Shown: positions 44,098 through 53,535 of the stretch, piece after piece
How positions within the stretch are numbered: the first letter of the stretch is position 1
How the letters are laid out: the number at the start of each line of letters is the position of its first letter
Source: Thermoguttaceae bacterium
Lineage (GTDB): Bacteria; Planctomycetota; Planctomycetia; Pirellulales; Thermoguttaceae
Length of the DNA: 64,000 bases
Reading direction: 5' to 3'
NCBI GenBank assembly: GCA_017434455.1
Contig: JAFRFG010000014.1
Location: 62,001-126,000, forward strand
Program-made: the position numbers and the translations under genes
The notes under the pieces: generated by a model
The model's input: only the letters and a program-made list of their open reading frames with translations
Told to the model about the DNA's origin: nothing
The model's database searches: none

Positions 44098-44953
44098 CGT
44101 TTTGGCGGCGGAGGACCGATAATTCGGTATCGGCCCAGACGCACAGTTCGGCGCACAGGTCCATGGGAGAAACGCGGTCCATTCGCCTGAGCTTCGAATC
44201 GGCGAACTCCCGCATCATACAGTTTCGCACGCCGTCGCGGACACGGATCAGTACACAGCCATACTCCTCGTCGGACGCGCACTCCGGGTACGCGTCGAAG
44301 ATCACTCGGCCAAGATTCAGACCGGGCAAGCGGGCGATGTTTCTGGCATCGTTACAAGTGCTGCTGAGGGATTCGAGGAAGAGCAGATCGGCGAATTTCT
44401 GTTCATCGACCCGGGCCGGGTCGTACGGACAGTTCTTTTCCAGCTCGATCCGATGGCGCTGCCGCGCCCGCTCTTCGTCGGAGGCCTGCGTGAAATCGAG
44501 AAATTCCTCACGGCTGCGGGGCGAAGTACGGGCGGTATCGCGATAGCACGGGTGGTACGACGGCAGATACGCCCAGGAGAAATCATTCAGAACCGCAAGC
44601 AGCGGCGGCAGCACCTGATAGTAATCATCGTCCGGGTCATACTTTTCGTCGATCGCGAGCTGAACCTCGGTCCAGCGGTCGATACCGACGCGTTTTTGGA
44701 TCTTTTCGTTCAAACGCTCCGCCAAACCGAGCAGACAGATGTTTTCGCTATAAAAATTCTCGTGGTGCGGGCAGGGAACCGCCATCCACGCCTTAACGAG
44801 ATCGACCGCGATACCGCCGATGTCGTTATCGTTCCAATCGGCCGAGAGAACCTCAGTGAGCCGGTCGAGAAACGGCTCCAGATCGAACGCCTCCAGCGCC
44901 GCCCTCCGGGCGGATATTTCTTCTTCGGTGAGATCTTTTGGATTGGTTTTCAC
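44090..44953 (-). CDS. Tandem unknown family, member 6
   Basis: This 287-residue member begins with GTG at 44953. Blocks: LEAFDLEPFLDRLTEV, IGGIAVDLVKAWMAVPCPHHEN, YLPSYHPCYRD, KNCPYDPARVDEQKFADLLFLESLSS, IFDAYPECASDEEYGCVLIRVRDGV and CMMREFADSKLRRMDRVSPMDLCAEL. It is the first gene of the array in transcription order. It has its own promoter (TTGAAC-N16-TATAAT) and a B element upstream. The TAG stop lies in the loop of an R hairpin. Function unknown. Confidence 0.72.
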   Translation of the reverse strand: MKTNPKDLTEEEISARRAALEAFDLEPFLDRLTEVLSADWNDNDIGGIAVDLVKAWMAVPCPHHENFYSENICLLGLAERLNEKIQKRVGIDRWTEVQLAIDEKYDPDDDYYQVLPPLLAVLNDFSWAYLPSYHPCYRDTARTSPRSREEFLDFTQASDEERARQRHRIELEKNCPYDPARVDEQKFADLLFLESLSSTCNDARNIARLPGLNLGRVIFDAYPECASDEEYGCVLIRVRDGVRNCMMREFADSKLRRMDRVSPMDLCAELCVWADTELSVLRRQNGR

Positions 44954-45037
44954 TTCCTTTATCTTTCAGGAGGGGGGAGACCATAACAAACGAAACGTCA
45001 CGGGCGGCGAGCGCGGTTTTCCCGTGCGCGCGTTAGT

Positions 45038-45065
45038 ATTATAGTGCCCGCGAACCGCCGTTCAA
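45038..45065 (-). promoter_or_regulatory. Promoter of family member 6
   Basis: TTGAAC (45065-45060), a 16-bp spacer and TATAAT (45043-45038). An AT-rich stretch lies just upstream of the -35, and the B inverted repeat starts 64 bases upstream of it. Confidence 0.72.
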
Positions 45066-45124
45066 TAAAAAACTTATTGTTTTTTGCTCAGGCGGCGGGG
45101 TACCCGCCGGACGGGAAGCGCCCC

Positions 45125-45276
45125 GGTTGGACAGTATATGTCACAAGCGGGGGATATTCGCGCGCGGGGAACTGCCGCGCGGCGGGACGGCCGACGAGTG
45201 TTTGACGCCGAAAAACACGGGGTGCGGGGAGGTTTTTCACTCCCGGGAGGGACCCGGCGGGGGTGGACAAAGTTGG
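45125..45276. repeat. Element B, copy 6
   Basis: Opens GGTTGGACAGTATATGTCAC; the inverted repeat has one mismatch. It continues through GTGTTTGACGCCGAAAAACA and ends GGGGGTGGACAAAGTTGG. It is the rightmost B copy I can see. Confidence 0.72.
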
Positions 45277-45299
45277 TTTGGCGGTGATCGAGGAGATTT

Positions 45300-45454
45300 T
45301 TTGGTTTCTGAGGCGCTGCACAGCCAAGAAAATTGTGCCTGTCGGGGCTCGCGGCCGCTCACGCTGTTTGCTGGTCTGAGTCCCAACGGGACGAACGGCT
45401 GCGGTTGTATGGCCAAGGGAATAGTGTCTGCCGGCACTGCCGGCCCCATAGGTA
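45300..45454. repeat. REP-like element R, diverged
   Basis: Contains GTCCC-AAC-GGGAC (45380-45392) and GCCGGC-ACT-GCCGGC (45430-45444) with the conserved GAACGGCTGCGG between them. It joins element A copy 3 directly. Confidence 0.72.
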
Positions 45455-45765
45455 GGTTGACACTTGCCAACTAACCGCGGGAGAGGCGCGGCGGGTCTAA
45501 TGGCGTGACAGGGTTCTTGGTTTTCTGCCGCTGCTCCCGCTCCTATGCTGCCCCCCTGATGGGTCTGTCGGCTTGCATCCCTTTGTTGGTGCAGGACTTG
45601 GCGTCTTGGCACGACTTTTTTTGGGGGGGGCAGCTTGGGTTTTCTTTTGTCTGTTATGGTCTTTTCTTGCCTCCGGCGGCAAGCGCGGCGCGCTTGATCG
45701 CTGTGGCCGTAGGGTAGACTTACGGCATAGGACAATCACCGCGGCGCAGCCGCTCACGTTGTTCG
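45455..45765 (+). repeat. Element A, copy 3
   Basis: Reverse complement of the copies near 26.5-27.2 kb. It starts GGTAGGTTGACACTTGCC, contains TTGCCTCCGGCGGCAA and CAAGCGC-GGC-GCGCTTG palindromes and GCCGTA...TACGGC, and ends at an R unit. Confidence 0.75.
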
Positions 45766-45945
45766 CTGGTCTGAGTCCCAACGGGACGAACAGCCGCCGC
45801 TGAATGGCCGGGGGAATATCACCCGCCGGGGTTCCCGGCCGCTCACGTTGTTCGCTTTGATTTATGAGGCAGCGCCCGCAGCGCTGCCGAACGGCTGCCG
45901 CTGTATGACCTAGGGCATAGTGCCCGCAGCGGCTCGCTGCCCGGC
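45766..45945. repeat. REP-like element R, two units
   Basis: Includes a hairpin with arms GGCAGCGC and GCGCTGCC (45868-45888) and GCCGGGCAGCGAGCCGCTGC, which touches the TAA stop of the first GH2 gene. The 992-bp gap 44954-45945 is filled by B, R and A repeats and holds no gene. Confidence 0.75.
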
Positions 45946-47730
45946 TTATTCCCAGCCCTCACGCAGGTTTTTATTCGACTCGCGGAGTTTATCGATCGGC
46001 ATCTTAACCAGTTCGCGGTCGTACGTCATGAACCCGCACGGCTCGATCTCGCAGTCGGTCGTCTCGGTATAGACCGCGGCCGAGAGCCCCTCTTTGATCA
46101 GTCCGGCAATGATCTCGTTCATCGCCTCGTAGCGGCTGAACAGCTCTTCCTGCTTCTCGGGAGTCAGTTCGCTCTGCCGCTTCGCCTTCTCGTTCCAGTA
46201 GTGCCCCTTGACCCGCATGGCGATCCCGCCGTACTCGCCCAGAACCGTCGCGCGGCCGGCCTCGGGCGGAAACATCTCCGGACCGGGATAATGATGCTTA
46301 TCATGAACACTGCCGACACCGCGGTCGGTCCAGCCGCTGGCACTGTCGACCAGGCGGGTCGGATCGAGCCGCTTGGTCATCTCCGCGACCCGCTCGGTAT
46401 CGAACTGGCCCCACCCCTCGTTGAACGGTACCCACATCACAATACAGGGGAAGAAATCAAAGTTCCTGATCAGCTCGGTATATTCACTGTCGTAGACCGC
46501 CCGCGCCTCGGGAGTGCGGTCGTGATCGGGATCCTCGGGACCGATATGGAAGCCGCCGTTGGGCATATCCTGCCAGACCAAAAGACCAAGCTCGTCACAG
46601 TGGCGGTAGAACCGGGCCGGCTCGACCTTCACATGCTTGCGAACCATATTCAGGCCGAACTCTTTGGTCATCTCCAGATCGTAACGAAGCGCCTCGTCGG
46701 TCGGAGCGGTATACAGCCCATCGGGCCACCACCCCTGATCGAGCGGACCGTGCTGGAAGACGAACTTGCCGTTGAGCAGAATGCGGAGGATCCCGTCCTC
46801 GGTCTTGCCCAGCGATATCTCGCGCATCGCGTAGTAGGAGCCGACGCTGTCGACCGTCCGGCCGTTTTGAACCAGCTCGACGGTGACGTCGTACAGGTTC
46901 GGCGTATCGGGGGTCCACAGCTCGGCGTCGGGACAGGCCACTTCAACGACCGCCTTGCCGCCGACGACCTTCGCGCTCGCCTCGCCGATCTTCACCTCGG
47001 CGCCGTAGGCGGCCCCGGCGGTGTCGACGGTGAAGGTCACCTTCTTATCGGCGATCGAGGCGGCCGGCAGAATCTTTGTGATATGGGCGTTTTCCACCGG
47101 CTCCAGCCAGACCGTCTGCCAGATACCGGTCACGGAAGTGAACCAGATCTCTCTCGGCTCGACGACCTGCTTGCCGCGCGGCTGAAAGCCCATATCGACC
47201 GGGTCCCAGACCTCAACGGTCAGGGTCTGCTCCCCGTCGGTCAGAACGTCGGTGATATCGAACGTAAACGGCGTGTACCCCCCCTGATGACGGCCGACCT
47301 CTTGGTCGTTGACACAAACCCGGGCGCGCCAGTCGACCGCGCCGAAGTGCAGAAGAATACGCTTGCCCGCCCAGTTTTCCGGAACGGTGAACTTGCGCTG
47401 ATACCAGAGGTTGTTATTCGGCCCAACCGGCTTTTTGACGCCCGACAGCGCCGACTCGGCGGCGAACGGAACGAGAATCTGACCCTGCGCGCCGGGATAG
47501 GGGGTGAATTCCGGCGCGATGGCGTAGTCCCAAAGCCCGTTGAGATTGACCCAGTCGCTTCGGATCATCTGAGGACGGGGATACTCCGGAAGCGGACAGG
47601 CCGGATCGACGTCTTTGGCGAACTTCGAGAGCATCTGCCCCTCGACCGGTTTCCAATCGGCGGCGAAAGCGCCGGCGGCGCAAACGAGCGCCGCGGCGGC
47701 GGCCAGTGTACAGATTACGCGCGATTTCAT
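45946..47730 (-). CDS. Glycoside hydrolase family 2 protein, copy 1
   Basis: The 594-residue protein has a Sec signal peptide (residues 1-23, AFA-AD). The three GH2 domains follow: a jelly-roll sugar-binding domain ([46 protein letters not shown]), an immunoglobulin-like domain and a TIM barrel. In the barrel, [11 protein letters not shown] carries the acid/base Glu near 418 and VLGEYGG the nucleophile Glu near 493. [10 protein letters not shown] is also typical. It is an exported beta-glycosidase; galactosidase, glucuronidase and mannosidase activities cannot be told apart. It is the shortest of three adjacent paralogues. The TAA stop abuts an R hairpin. Confidence 0.9.
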   Translation of the reverse strand: MKSRVICTLAAAAALVCAAGAFAADWKPVEGQMLSKFAKDVDPACPLPEYPRPQMIRSDWVNLNGLWDYAIAPEFTPYPGAQGQILVPFAAESALSGVKKPVGPNNNLWYQRKFTVPENWAGKRILLHFGAVDWRARVCVNDQEVGRHQGGYTPFTFDITDVLTDGEQTLTVEVWDPVDMGFQPRGKQVVEPREIWFTSVTGIWQTVWLEPVENAHITKILPAASIADKKVTFTVDTAGAAYGAEVKIGEASAKVVGGKAVVEVACPDAELWTPDTPNLYDVTVELVQNGRTVDSVGSYYAMREISLGKTEDGILRILLNGKFVFQHGPLDQGWWPDGLYTAPTDEALRYDLEMTKEFGLNMVRKHVKVEPARFYRHCDELGLLVWQDMPNGGFHIGPEDPDHDRTPEARAVYDSEYTELIRNFDFFPCIVMWVPFNEGWGQFDTERVAEMTKRLDPTRLVDSASGWTDRGVGSVHDKHHYPGPEMFPPEAGRATVLGEYGGIAMRVKGHYWNEKAKRQSELTPEKQEELFSRYEAMNEIIAGLIKEGLSAAVYTETTDCEIEPCGFMTYDRELVKMPIDKLRESNKNLREGWE

Positions 47731-47789
47731 AGAGGATCCTTTCTTCTTTGGGGATGTTTATGGGGGTCAAGCGCAACAGAAGCGCCTTG

Positions 47790-47864
47790 ACGTATGAGGC
47801 ACAACGTACCACTGGATCGCCAGAGGCATGGTGTCCGCCGGGGCTGTCTACCGACCGGTAGGTT
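47790..47864. repeat. REP-like element R fragment
   Basis: A degenerate R fragment with GAGGCACAACGT and CCGCCGGGGCTGTC, upstream of the first GH2 gene and adjoining element A copy 4. Confidence 0.5.
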
Positions 47865-48170
47865 GATCGTTGCCAACTAACCGCGGGAGAGGCGCGGCGG
47901 GCCTGTTGGCGTGACAGGGTTCTTGGTTTTCTGCCGCTGCTCCCGCTCCTATGCTGCCCCCCTGATGGGTCTGTCGGCTTGCCTCCCTTTGTTGGCGTAT
48001 GACTTGGTGTCTTGGCACGACTTTTTCAGGGGGGGCAGCTTTTGTTTTCTTTTGTCTGTTATGTTCTTTTCTTGCCTCCGGCGGCAAGCGCAGCGCGCTT
48101 GATCGCTGTGGCCGTAGGGTAAACTTACGGTGTAGGACAATCACCGCGGCGCGGCCGCTCACGTTGTTCG
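47855..48170 (+). repeat. Element A, copy 4
   Basis: Nearly identical to copy 3: GGTAGGTTGATCGTTGCC at the left, GACAGGGTTCTTGGTTTTC, TTGCCTCCGGCGGCAAGC, and GCCGTA...TACGG at the right. An R unit follows. Confidence 0.75.
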
Positions 48171-48244
48171 CTGTTCTGAGTCCCAACGGGACGAACGGCC
48201 GCCGCTGGATGGCCGGGGGAATATCGCCCGCCGGGGCTCCCGGC
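48171..48244. repeat. REP-like element R
   Basis: GTCCC-AAC-GGGAC near 48180 and GCCGGGGCTCCCGGC, ending immediately at the TAG of the second GH2 gene. The 514-bp gap to the first GH2 gene contains only A and R sequence. Confidence 0.75.
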
Positions 48245-50047
48245 CTAGCGGCTGTTCCAGTTGTCTCGCAGGTTTTTGTTCGACTCAAACATCTTCTCAA
48301 CCGGCATTTTAATCACTTCACGGTCGTACGTCATCAGCCCGTTGACCTCGATCTCGCAGTCGGTCGTCTGGGTATAGACCGCGGCCGAAAGACCCTTTTT
48401 AATCAGCCCGGCGAGCATTGCATTCATCTCGTCGAAGCGGTTAAACAGAGCTTCCTGATCGGCGAAGGAGGCGTAGCCCCAGCTCCCCTCCTCTTTCCAC
48501 GAATGCCCTTTGATCGGCAGCCCGAGACCGCCGTACTCGCCCAGAACGATCGCGCGATGCTCCTCCGGCGAGAACATATCCGGCTCGGGATAATGATGTT
48601 TATCGCGCACACTGCCGCAGCGGCGGTCCATCCAGCCGCTGGCGCAGTCGACCAGGCGGGTCGGATCGAGTTGCTTGGTCAATTCGGCGATGCGCGGGGT
48701 ATCGAACTGGCCCCAACCCTCGTTGAACGGTACCCACATCACAATACAGGGGAAGAAATCAAAGTTCCGAATCAGCTCGGTGTACTCATTGTCGAAAATC
48801 GCCCGCTCCTCGGGGGTGCGGTCGTGATCGGGATCCTCGCCGGTGAGGAAATAACCGCCCTCGGCCAGACCGCCGCTGGGCATATCCTGCCAGACCAAAA
48901 GACCAAGCTCGTCGCAGTGGCGGTAGAACCGAGCCGGCTCGACCTTAACATGCTTGCGCAGCATATTCAGGCCAAACGCCTTGGTCATCTCCAGGTCATA
49001 CCGCAGCGCCGCGTCGGTCGGCGCCGTATACAGCCCGTCGGGCCACCACCCCTGATCGAGCGGACCGTGCTGGAAGACAAACTCGCCGTTGAGCAGAATG
49101 CGGAGAATCCCGTCCTCGGTCTTGCCGAGCGTAATCTCGCGCATCGCGTAGTAGCTGCCGACACAGTCGACCGTTTGGCCGTTTTGAACCAGCTCGACGG
49201 TGACGTCGTACAGGTTCGGCGTATCGGGGGTCCACAGCTCGGCGTCGGGGCAGGCCAATTCAATAACCGCCCTGCCGCCGATCACCTTCGAGCGGGCCTC
49301 GCCGATCTTCACCTCGGCACCGAAAGCGGCCCCGGCGGTGTCGACGGTAAAGGTCACCTTCTTATCGGCGATCGAGGCGACGGGGAGAACCTTCGTGATA
49401 TGAGCGTTTTCCACCGGCTCCAGCCAGACGGTCTGCCAGATACCGGTCACCGAGGTGTACCAAATACCGTTCGGCTCGGCGACCTGCTTGCCGCGCGGCT
49501 GAACGGCGGTGTCGATCGGGTCCCAGACCTCAACGGTCAGGGTCTGCTCCCCGTCGACCAGGAAATCGGTGATATCAAAGCAAAACGGCGTGTACCCACC
49601 CTGATGAGTGCCGACCTCTCGGCCGTTGACACAAACCCGGGCGCGCCAGTCGACCGTGCCGAAGTTCAGCACGATACGCTTTCCCCGCCAGGCGTCCGGA
49701 ACGGTGAACTTGCGCTGATACCAGAGGTTATTCTCCGGCCCGACCGGCTTCTTCACGCCGGACAGCGCCGACTCGGCGGCGAACGGAACGAGAATCTGTC
49801 CCTGCGCGCCGGGATAATCGGCGTCTTTCGGCGCGATGGCGTAGTCCCAAAGCCCGTTGAGGTTGACCCAGTCGCTTCGGATCATCTGAGGACGGGGATA
49901 CTCCGGAAGCGGACAGGCCGGATCGACGTCTTGGGCGAACTTCGAGAAGATATGCCCCTCGACCGGTTTCCAATCGGCGGCGAAAGCGCCGGTGGCACAG
50001 GCGAGCGCGGCCGCGGCGGCCAGCGTACAGATCACGCGCGGTCTCAT
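48245..50047 (-). CDS. Glycoside hydrolase family 2 protein, copy 2
   Basis: From the ATG at 50047 (AAAGGG upstream) the protein has 600 residues and aligns with copies 1 and 3 throughout. Signal peptide, [32 protein letters not shown] (acid/base Glu) and [11 protein letters not shown] (nucleophile) are all kept. It has a private insertion of about six residues in [20 protein letters not shown], next to the likely active-site rim, and a C-terminal NWNSR. It lacks an obvious own terminator. The TAG stop is followed without a gap by an R hairpin. Confidence 0.9.
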   Translation of the reverse strand: MRPRVICTLAAAAALACATGAFAADWKPVEGHIFSKFAQDVDPACPLPEYPRPQMIRSDWVNLNGLWDYAIAPKDADYPGAQGQILVPFAAESALSGVKKPVGPENNLWYQRKFTVPDAWRGKRIVLNFGTVDWRARVCVNGREVGTHQGGYTPFCFDITDFLVDGEQTLTVEVWDPIDTAVQPRGKQVAEPNGIWYTSVTGIWQTVWLEPVENAHITKVLPVASIADKKVTFTVDTAGAAFGAEVKIGEARSKVIGGRAVIELACPDAELWTPDTPNLYDVTVELVQNGQTVDCVGSYYAMREITLGKTEDGILRILLNGEFVFQHGPLDQGWWPDGLYTAPTDAALRYDLEMTKAFGLNMLRKHVKVEPARFYRHCDELGLLVWQDMPSGGLAEGGYFLTGEDPDHDRTPEERAIFDNEYTELIRNFDFFPCIVMWVPFNEGWGQFDTPRIAELTKQLDPTRLVDCASGWMDRRCGSVRDKHHYPEPDMFSPEEHRAIVLGEYGGLGLPIKGHSWKEEGSWGYASFADQEALFNRFDEMNAMLAGLIKKGLSAAVYTQTTDCEIEVNGLMTYDREVIKMPVEKMFESNKNLRDNWNSR

Positions 50048-50089
50048 CAATGACCCTTTTCTTCTTAGGTAAAACATCTCGGCAACAGA

Positions 50090-50120
50090 AAAATCCCCCC
50101 TTCACCGAAGGGGGGATTTT
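50090..50120 (-). terminator. Strong hairpin terminator between GH2 genes
   Basis: A 14-bp perfect stem (50090-50103 with 50107-50120, arms AAAATCCCCCCTTC and GAAGGGGGGATTTT) has a three-base loop and a T-run on the minus-strand side. It lies downstream of the third GH2 gene and just upstream of the second. Confidence 0.85.
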
Positions 50121-50129
50121 GGTTTATGA

Positions 50130-50352
50130 GGCGCGGCGCGGCCGCTCACGTTGTTCGCAGCTCTGAGTCCCAACGGGACGAACGGCTGCCCCAAGCGCGG
50201 CGCGCTTGACCGCGGTTGCCGTAGGGGAAATTTACGGCATACGAAAATCAAGCGCGGCGCAGCCGCTCACGTTGTTCGCTGGTCTGAGGCGCAACGTGCC
50301 GAACGGCTGCGGCTGTATGGCCTAGGGCATAGTGCCCGCCGCGGCTCGCGGC
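50130..50352. repeat. R unit with a shortened element A core
   Basis: Contains GCTCACGTTGTTCGC twice, GTCCC-AAC-GGGAC, CAAGCGC-GGC-GCGCTTG and GCCGTA...TACGGC from A, then R sequence ending GCCGCGGCTCGCGGC against the TAG of the third GH2 gene. It looks like an internally deleted A copy between two R copies. Confidence 0.7.
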
Positions 50353-52146
50353 CTACTGGCCGTTCCATTTGGCCCGCAGTTTGGTGTTCGACTCGTACAG
50401 TTTCTCGGTCGGCATCTTAATGACTTCGCGGTCGTACGACATCAGGCCGTTGACCTCGATTTCGCAGTCGGTCGTCTGGGTATAGACCGCGGCCGAAAGA
50501 CCCTTCTCGATCAGCGGAGCCATCATCTTATTCAGCTCGTCATAGCGCTTAAACAGAGCTTCCTGATCATCGAACGAGACGTAACCCCAGTTCCCTTCTT
50601 CCTTCCAGGAGTGACCCTTAACCGGAAGACCGAGACCGCCGTACTCACCCAGAACCGTCGCGCGGTTCTCCTCGGGCGGGAACATATTCGGCTCGGGATA
50701 GCTGTGCATATCGTGGACACTGCCGCAGGGGCGGTCGGTCCAGCCGCTGGCGCAGTCGACCAGACGGGTCGGATCGAGCGCTTTGGTCATATCGACCACG
50801 CGCGGGGTATCGAACTGACCCCAGCCCTCATTGAACGGAACCCACATGACAATGCAGGGGAAGAAGCTGAAGGTATTGATGACTTCGGTGTACTCATTAT
50901 CGTAGATCGCCCGATCTTCGGGGGTACGCTCGTAGTCTTCGGAATCGGGACCGATATAGAAGCCGCCGCTGGGCATATCCTGCCAGACCAGAAGACCGAG
51001 CTCATCGCAGTGGCGATAGAACCGGGCCGGCTCGACCTTCACATGCTTGCGCAGCATGTTCAGACCGAACGCCTTGGTCATCTCCAGGTCGAACCGCAGC
51101 GCCGCGTCGGTCGGAGCGGTATACAGCCCGTCGGGCCACCAGCCCTGATCGAGCGGACCATGCTGGAAGACGAACTTGCCGTTGAGCAGCATGCGGAGGA
51201 TACCGTCCTCGGTCTTGCCCAGCGAAATCTCGCGCATCGCGTAGTAGCTGCCGACACAGTCGACCGTCTTGCCGTTTTGAATCAGCTCGACGTTGACGTC
51301 GTACAGGTTCGGCGTATCGGGGGTCCACAGCTCGGCGTTGGGGCAGGCCACTTCAACGACCGCCTTGCCGCCGACGACCTTCGCGCAGGCATCGCCGATC
51401 TTGACCTCAGCGCCGTAGGCGGCCCCGGCAACGTCGACCGTAAAGGTCACCTTCTTATCGGCGATCGAAGCGACGGGGAGGACCTTCGTGATATGAGCGG
51501 CGTCGACCGGCTCGATCCAGACGGTCTGCCAGATACCGGTGACCGAGGTGTACCAGATCCCGCCCGGCTTCGCGACCTGCTTGCCGCGCGGCTGATTGGC
51601 CGTGTCGATCGGGTCCCAGACCTTAACGGTCAGGGTCTGCTCCCCCTCGACCAGGGCGTCGGTAATATCGAAGCAGAAGGGGGTATAGCCGCCCTGATGG
51701 CAGCCGACCTTCTGGCCGTTCACGCAGACGCAGGCGCGCCAGTCGACCGCGCCGAAGTGCAGCAGGATACGCTTGCCCGCCCAGTTTTCCGGAACGGTGA
51801 ACTTGCGCTGATACCAGAGGTTGTTCTCCGGTCCGACCGGCTTCTTCACACCCGACAGCGCCGACTCGGCGGCGAACGGAACGAGAATCTGACCCTGTGC
51901 GCCCGGATAGGCGGCGTCGTCGGCTTTCGGGGCGATGGCGTAATCCCAAAGACCATTGAGATTGACCCAGTCAGAGCGGATCATCTGCGGACGGGGATAC
52001 TCCGGAAGCGGATTGGCCGGATCGACGTCTTTGGCGAACTTCGAGAGAATCTGACCCTCGACCGGCTTCCAGTCGGCGGCCAGGACGCTGGCCGCGCAGC
52101 CGAGCACGGCCAGGGCGCCCAGCATACAGATCATGCGTGATTTCAT
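50353..52146 (-). CDS. Glycoside hydrolase family 2 protein, copy 3
   Basis: The ATG at 52146 gives 597 residues with signal peptide [20 protein letters not shown] and the same GH2 domain order, [16 protein letters not shown] and [14 protein letters not shown]. The C-terminal 100 residues are close to copy 2 ([16 protein letters not shown]), so copies 2 and 3 form the closer pair. It is first in transcription order and has a clear promoter (52268-52296). About 50 further in-frame codons upstream lie in a low-complexity stretch and were excluded. Confidence 0.9.
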   Translation of the reverse strand: MKSRMICMLGALAVLGCAASVLAADWKPVEGQILSKFAKDVDPANPLPEYPRPQMIRSDWVNLNGLWDYAIAPKADDAAYPGAQGQILVPFAAESALSGVKKPVGPENNLWYQRKFTVPENWAGKRILLHFGAVDWRACVCVNGQKVGCHQGGYTPFCFDITDALVEGEQTLTVKVWDPIDTANQPRGKQVAKPGGIWYTSVTGIWQTVWIEPVDAAHITKVLPVASIADKKVTFTVDVAGAAYGAEVKIGDACAKVVGGKAVVEVACPNAELWTPDTPNLYDVNVELIQNGKTVDCVGSYYAMREISLGKTEDGILRMLLNGKFVFQHGPLDQGWWPDGLYTAPTDAALRFDLEMTKAFGLNMLRKHVKVEPARFYRHCDELGLLVWQDMPSGGFYIGPDSEDYERTPEDRAIYDNEYTEVINTFSFFPCIVMWVPFNEGWGQFDTPRVVDMTKALDPTRLVDCASGWTDRPCGSVHDMHSYPEPNMFPPEENRATVLGEYGGLGLPVKGHSWKEEGNWGYVSFDDQEALFKRYDELNKMMAPLIEKGLSAAVYTQTTDCEIEVNGLMSYDREVIKMPTEKLYESNTKLRAKWNGQ

Positions 52147-52267
52147 AAATAACCCTTTCTTCTTGGGTGATAGGGGAACACGTTTGTTTGTTTTTTCTTT
52201 CTTTACCGCGCGCGGGGGGGCGGGAAAAATCCCGCCGCCCCCGGCGCGTCCAGAGGATGACGCAATC

Positions 52268-52296
52268 ATTTTAGCGGGACGGCTTTTGGATTTCAA
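52268..52296 (-). promoter_or_regulatory. Promoter of the third GH2 gene
   Basis: TTGAAA (52296-52291), a 17-bp spacer and TAAAAT (52273-52268), about 120 bases before the start codon. The same hexamers and spacing appear before the sialidase operon. Confidence 0.65.
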
Positions 52297-52360
52297 CTGT
52301 TGCCGCGAGCCGGGGTACTTCGCTTTCTCTTACGAGGCAGTGCCCGCCGACGCTGCCGGC

Positions 52361-53521
52361 TCACGGATTGATATCAAGCTTTTCCGCCTCCAGGGGTGTG
52401 GGGAAGTCTATTTTGCGCGGGCGCTTATCGTAGACCTCGTCGGGAACGGATTTCGGGCGAAGGCGGTTGCGGCGGCGCAGTTCCTCCAGCGACGCCTCGA
52501 GCCAGATGATCCTCACCCTCGCCCCGTACCGGCGGCACAGTTGAATAGCCGTCTGACGAAAGTCCCTCCTCAAGAACGTCGCGTTCCAGACGAATTCGGT
52601 CCGCTGGCGCAGCAGCCCGGCCGCCTGGCGGTGCGCGGAATCGACGACCCGATCTTGATTCTCCGTCCAGCCGATCCCCAAACGATCGCGCCACGCGTCG
52701 AGCGAAACCATCGGACGGTCGGAAAGGTGGTTTTTGATATACGTGTCTTTCCCCGAGGCGGGGAGGCCCGAAAGAATAATCACCTCGCCCCAGGTATCGT
52801 CGCGGAGGACTTCAGAGGGATGCTGCAGCCGGCCCGAAAAATAGCCGATCTTCGAATGGTCGTCGGCGAAGCGGTACGGCCGGTCCAGGATGCCGTGCTC
52901 CTCGGCGAAGAGGCGGAACCGCTCGATCTTCTCGAGCGACTCGTCGAGCGCGTTCCCCTCGCGGCCGAGATAGTCGGCCTGGCCGATCGCGGCCAGTTCC
53001 GCGTTCTTCCCCACCATCGAGAACCGAACGGCGGTCAGCAGCGGATCGGAGCGCTCCTGAAAATGAACGGCGAGGGAATGAAACCGAATCAGCGAGACGA
53101 CCTCCTCGCGGAACGCGATGAGCTGCGGGTCGGTATTTAATCCCAGCCGGTCCCAGAGGATCACCCGCGCCTCCCGCGCCCCGATCTCGGCGTGCCTCGG
53201 CGAGACGACCCGCCCGTTCTCGATTCGGGTCGCGGCCGGCTTGCCGATATCGTGCAGCAGCGCGGCGAGGAACAGACGCGTCTTCGCCTCGTCGGGGAGC
53301 GTCGGCCAATAGGGGAGGCGCGTCAAGGCCTCGGCGACTAACTTTGTATGGTTCCAGACGTTCCCCTCGGCGTGCCAGACGGGGTCCTGCCCGGTCGCTC
53401 GAAGCGAGGCGGCCGTATCGGGGAGCACCCGCTCGACGCCGTCCCAGTCGATGGCCGGGCCGGTCACGATCAGGCAGTCGGGAAGGCGCTCTCGGAGTTT
53501 ATCAATCAGCGGTCGTTCCAC
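52361..53521 (-). CDS. HD-domain phosphohydrolase fused to P-loop kinase
   Basis: I chose the GTG at 53521 (AGGT upstream), giving 386 residues; the frame upstream is translated R repeats. Residues 50-250 are an HD domain: VWNHTKLVAEAL near 58, LLHDIGKPAATR near 90, SPRHAEIGAREAR near 107 and RFHSLAVHFQ near 143. Residues 270-386 are a zeta-toxin/Pnkp-like P-loop kinase: ILSGLPASGKDTYIKNHL near 278, SLDAWRD, and NATFLRRDFRQTAI with the lid RRRNRLRPKSVP. The joined pair resembles bacterial proteins predicted to repair nucleic-acid ends (2',3' or 5' phosphates). The terminal domain is short and the activity is inferred. Confidence 0.82.
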   Translation of the reverse strand: MERPLIDKLRERLPDCLIVTGPAIDWDGVERVLPDTAASLRATGQDPVWHAEGNVWNHTKLVAEALTRLPYWPTLPDEAKTRLFLAALLHDIGKPAATRIENGRVVSPRHAEIGAREARVILWDRLGLNTDPQLIAFREEVVSLIRFHSLAVHFQERSDPLLTAVRFSMVGKNAELAAIGQADYLGREGNALDESLEKIERFRLFAEEHGILDRPYRFADDHSKIGYFSGRLQHPSEVLRDDTWGEVIILSGLPASGKDTYIKNHLSDRPMVSLDAWRDRLGIGWTENQDRVVDSAHRQAAGLLRQRTEFVWNATFLRRDFRQTAIQLCRRYGARVRIIWLEASLEELRRRNRLRPKSVPDEVYDKRPRKIDFPTPLEAEKLDINP

Positions 53522-53535
53522 GCGTTTAACACCTG

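Noticed and set aside
45946..52146. Very long plus-strand open frames opposite the three GH2 genes
   Set aside because: They mirror the codon structure of the minus-strand genes and encode no recognisable motif. The GH2 frames have signal peptides, catalytic motifs and paralogues.
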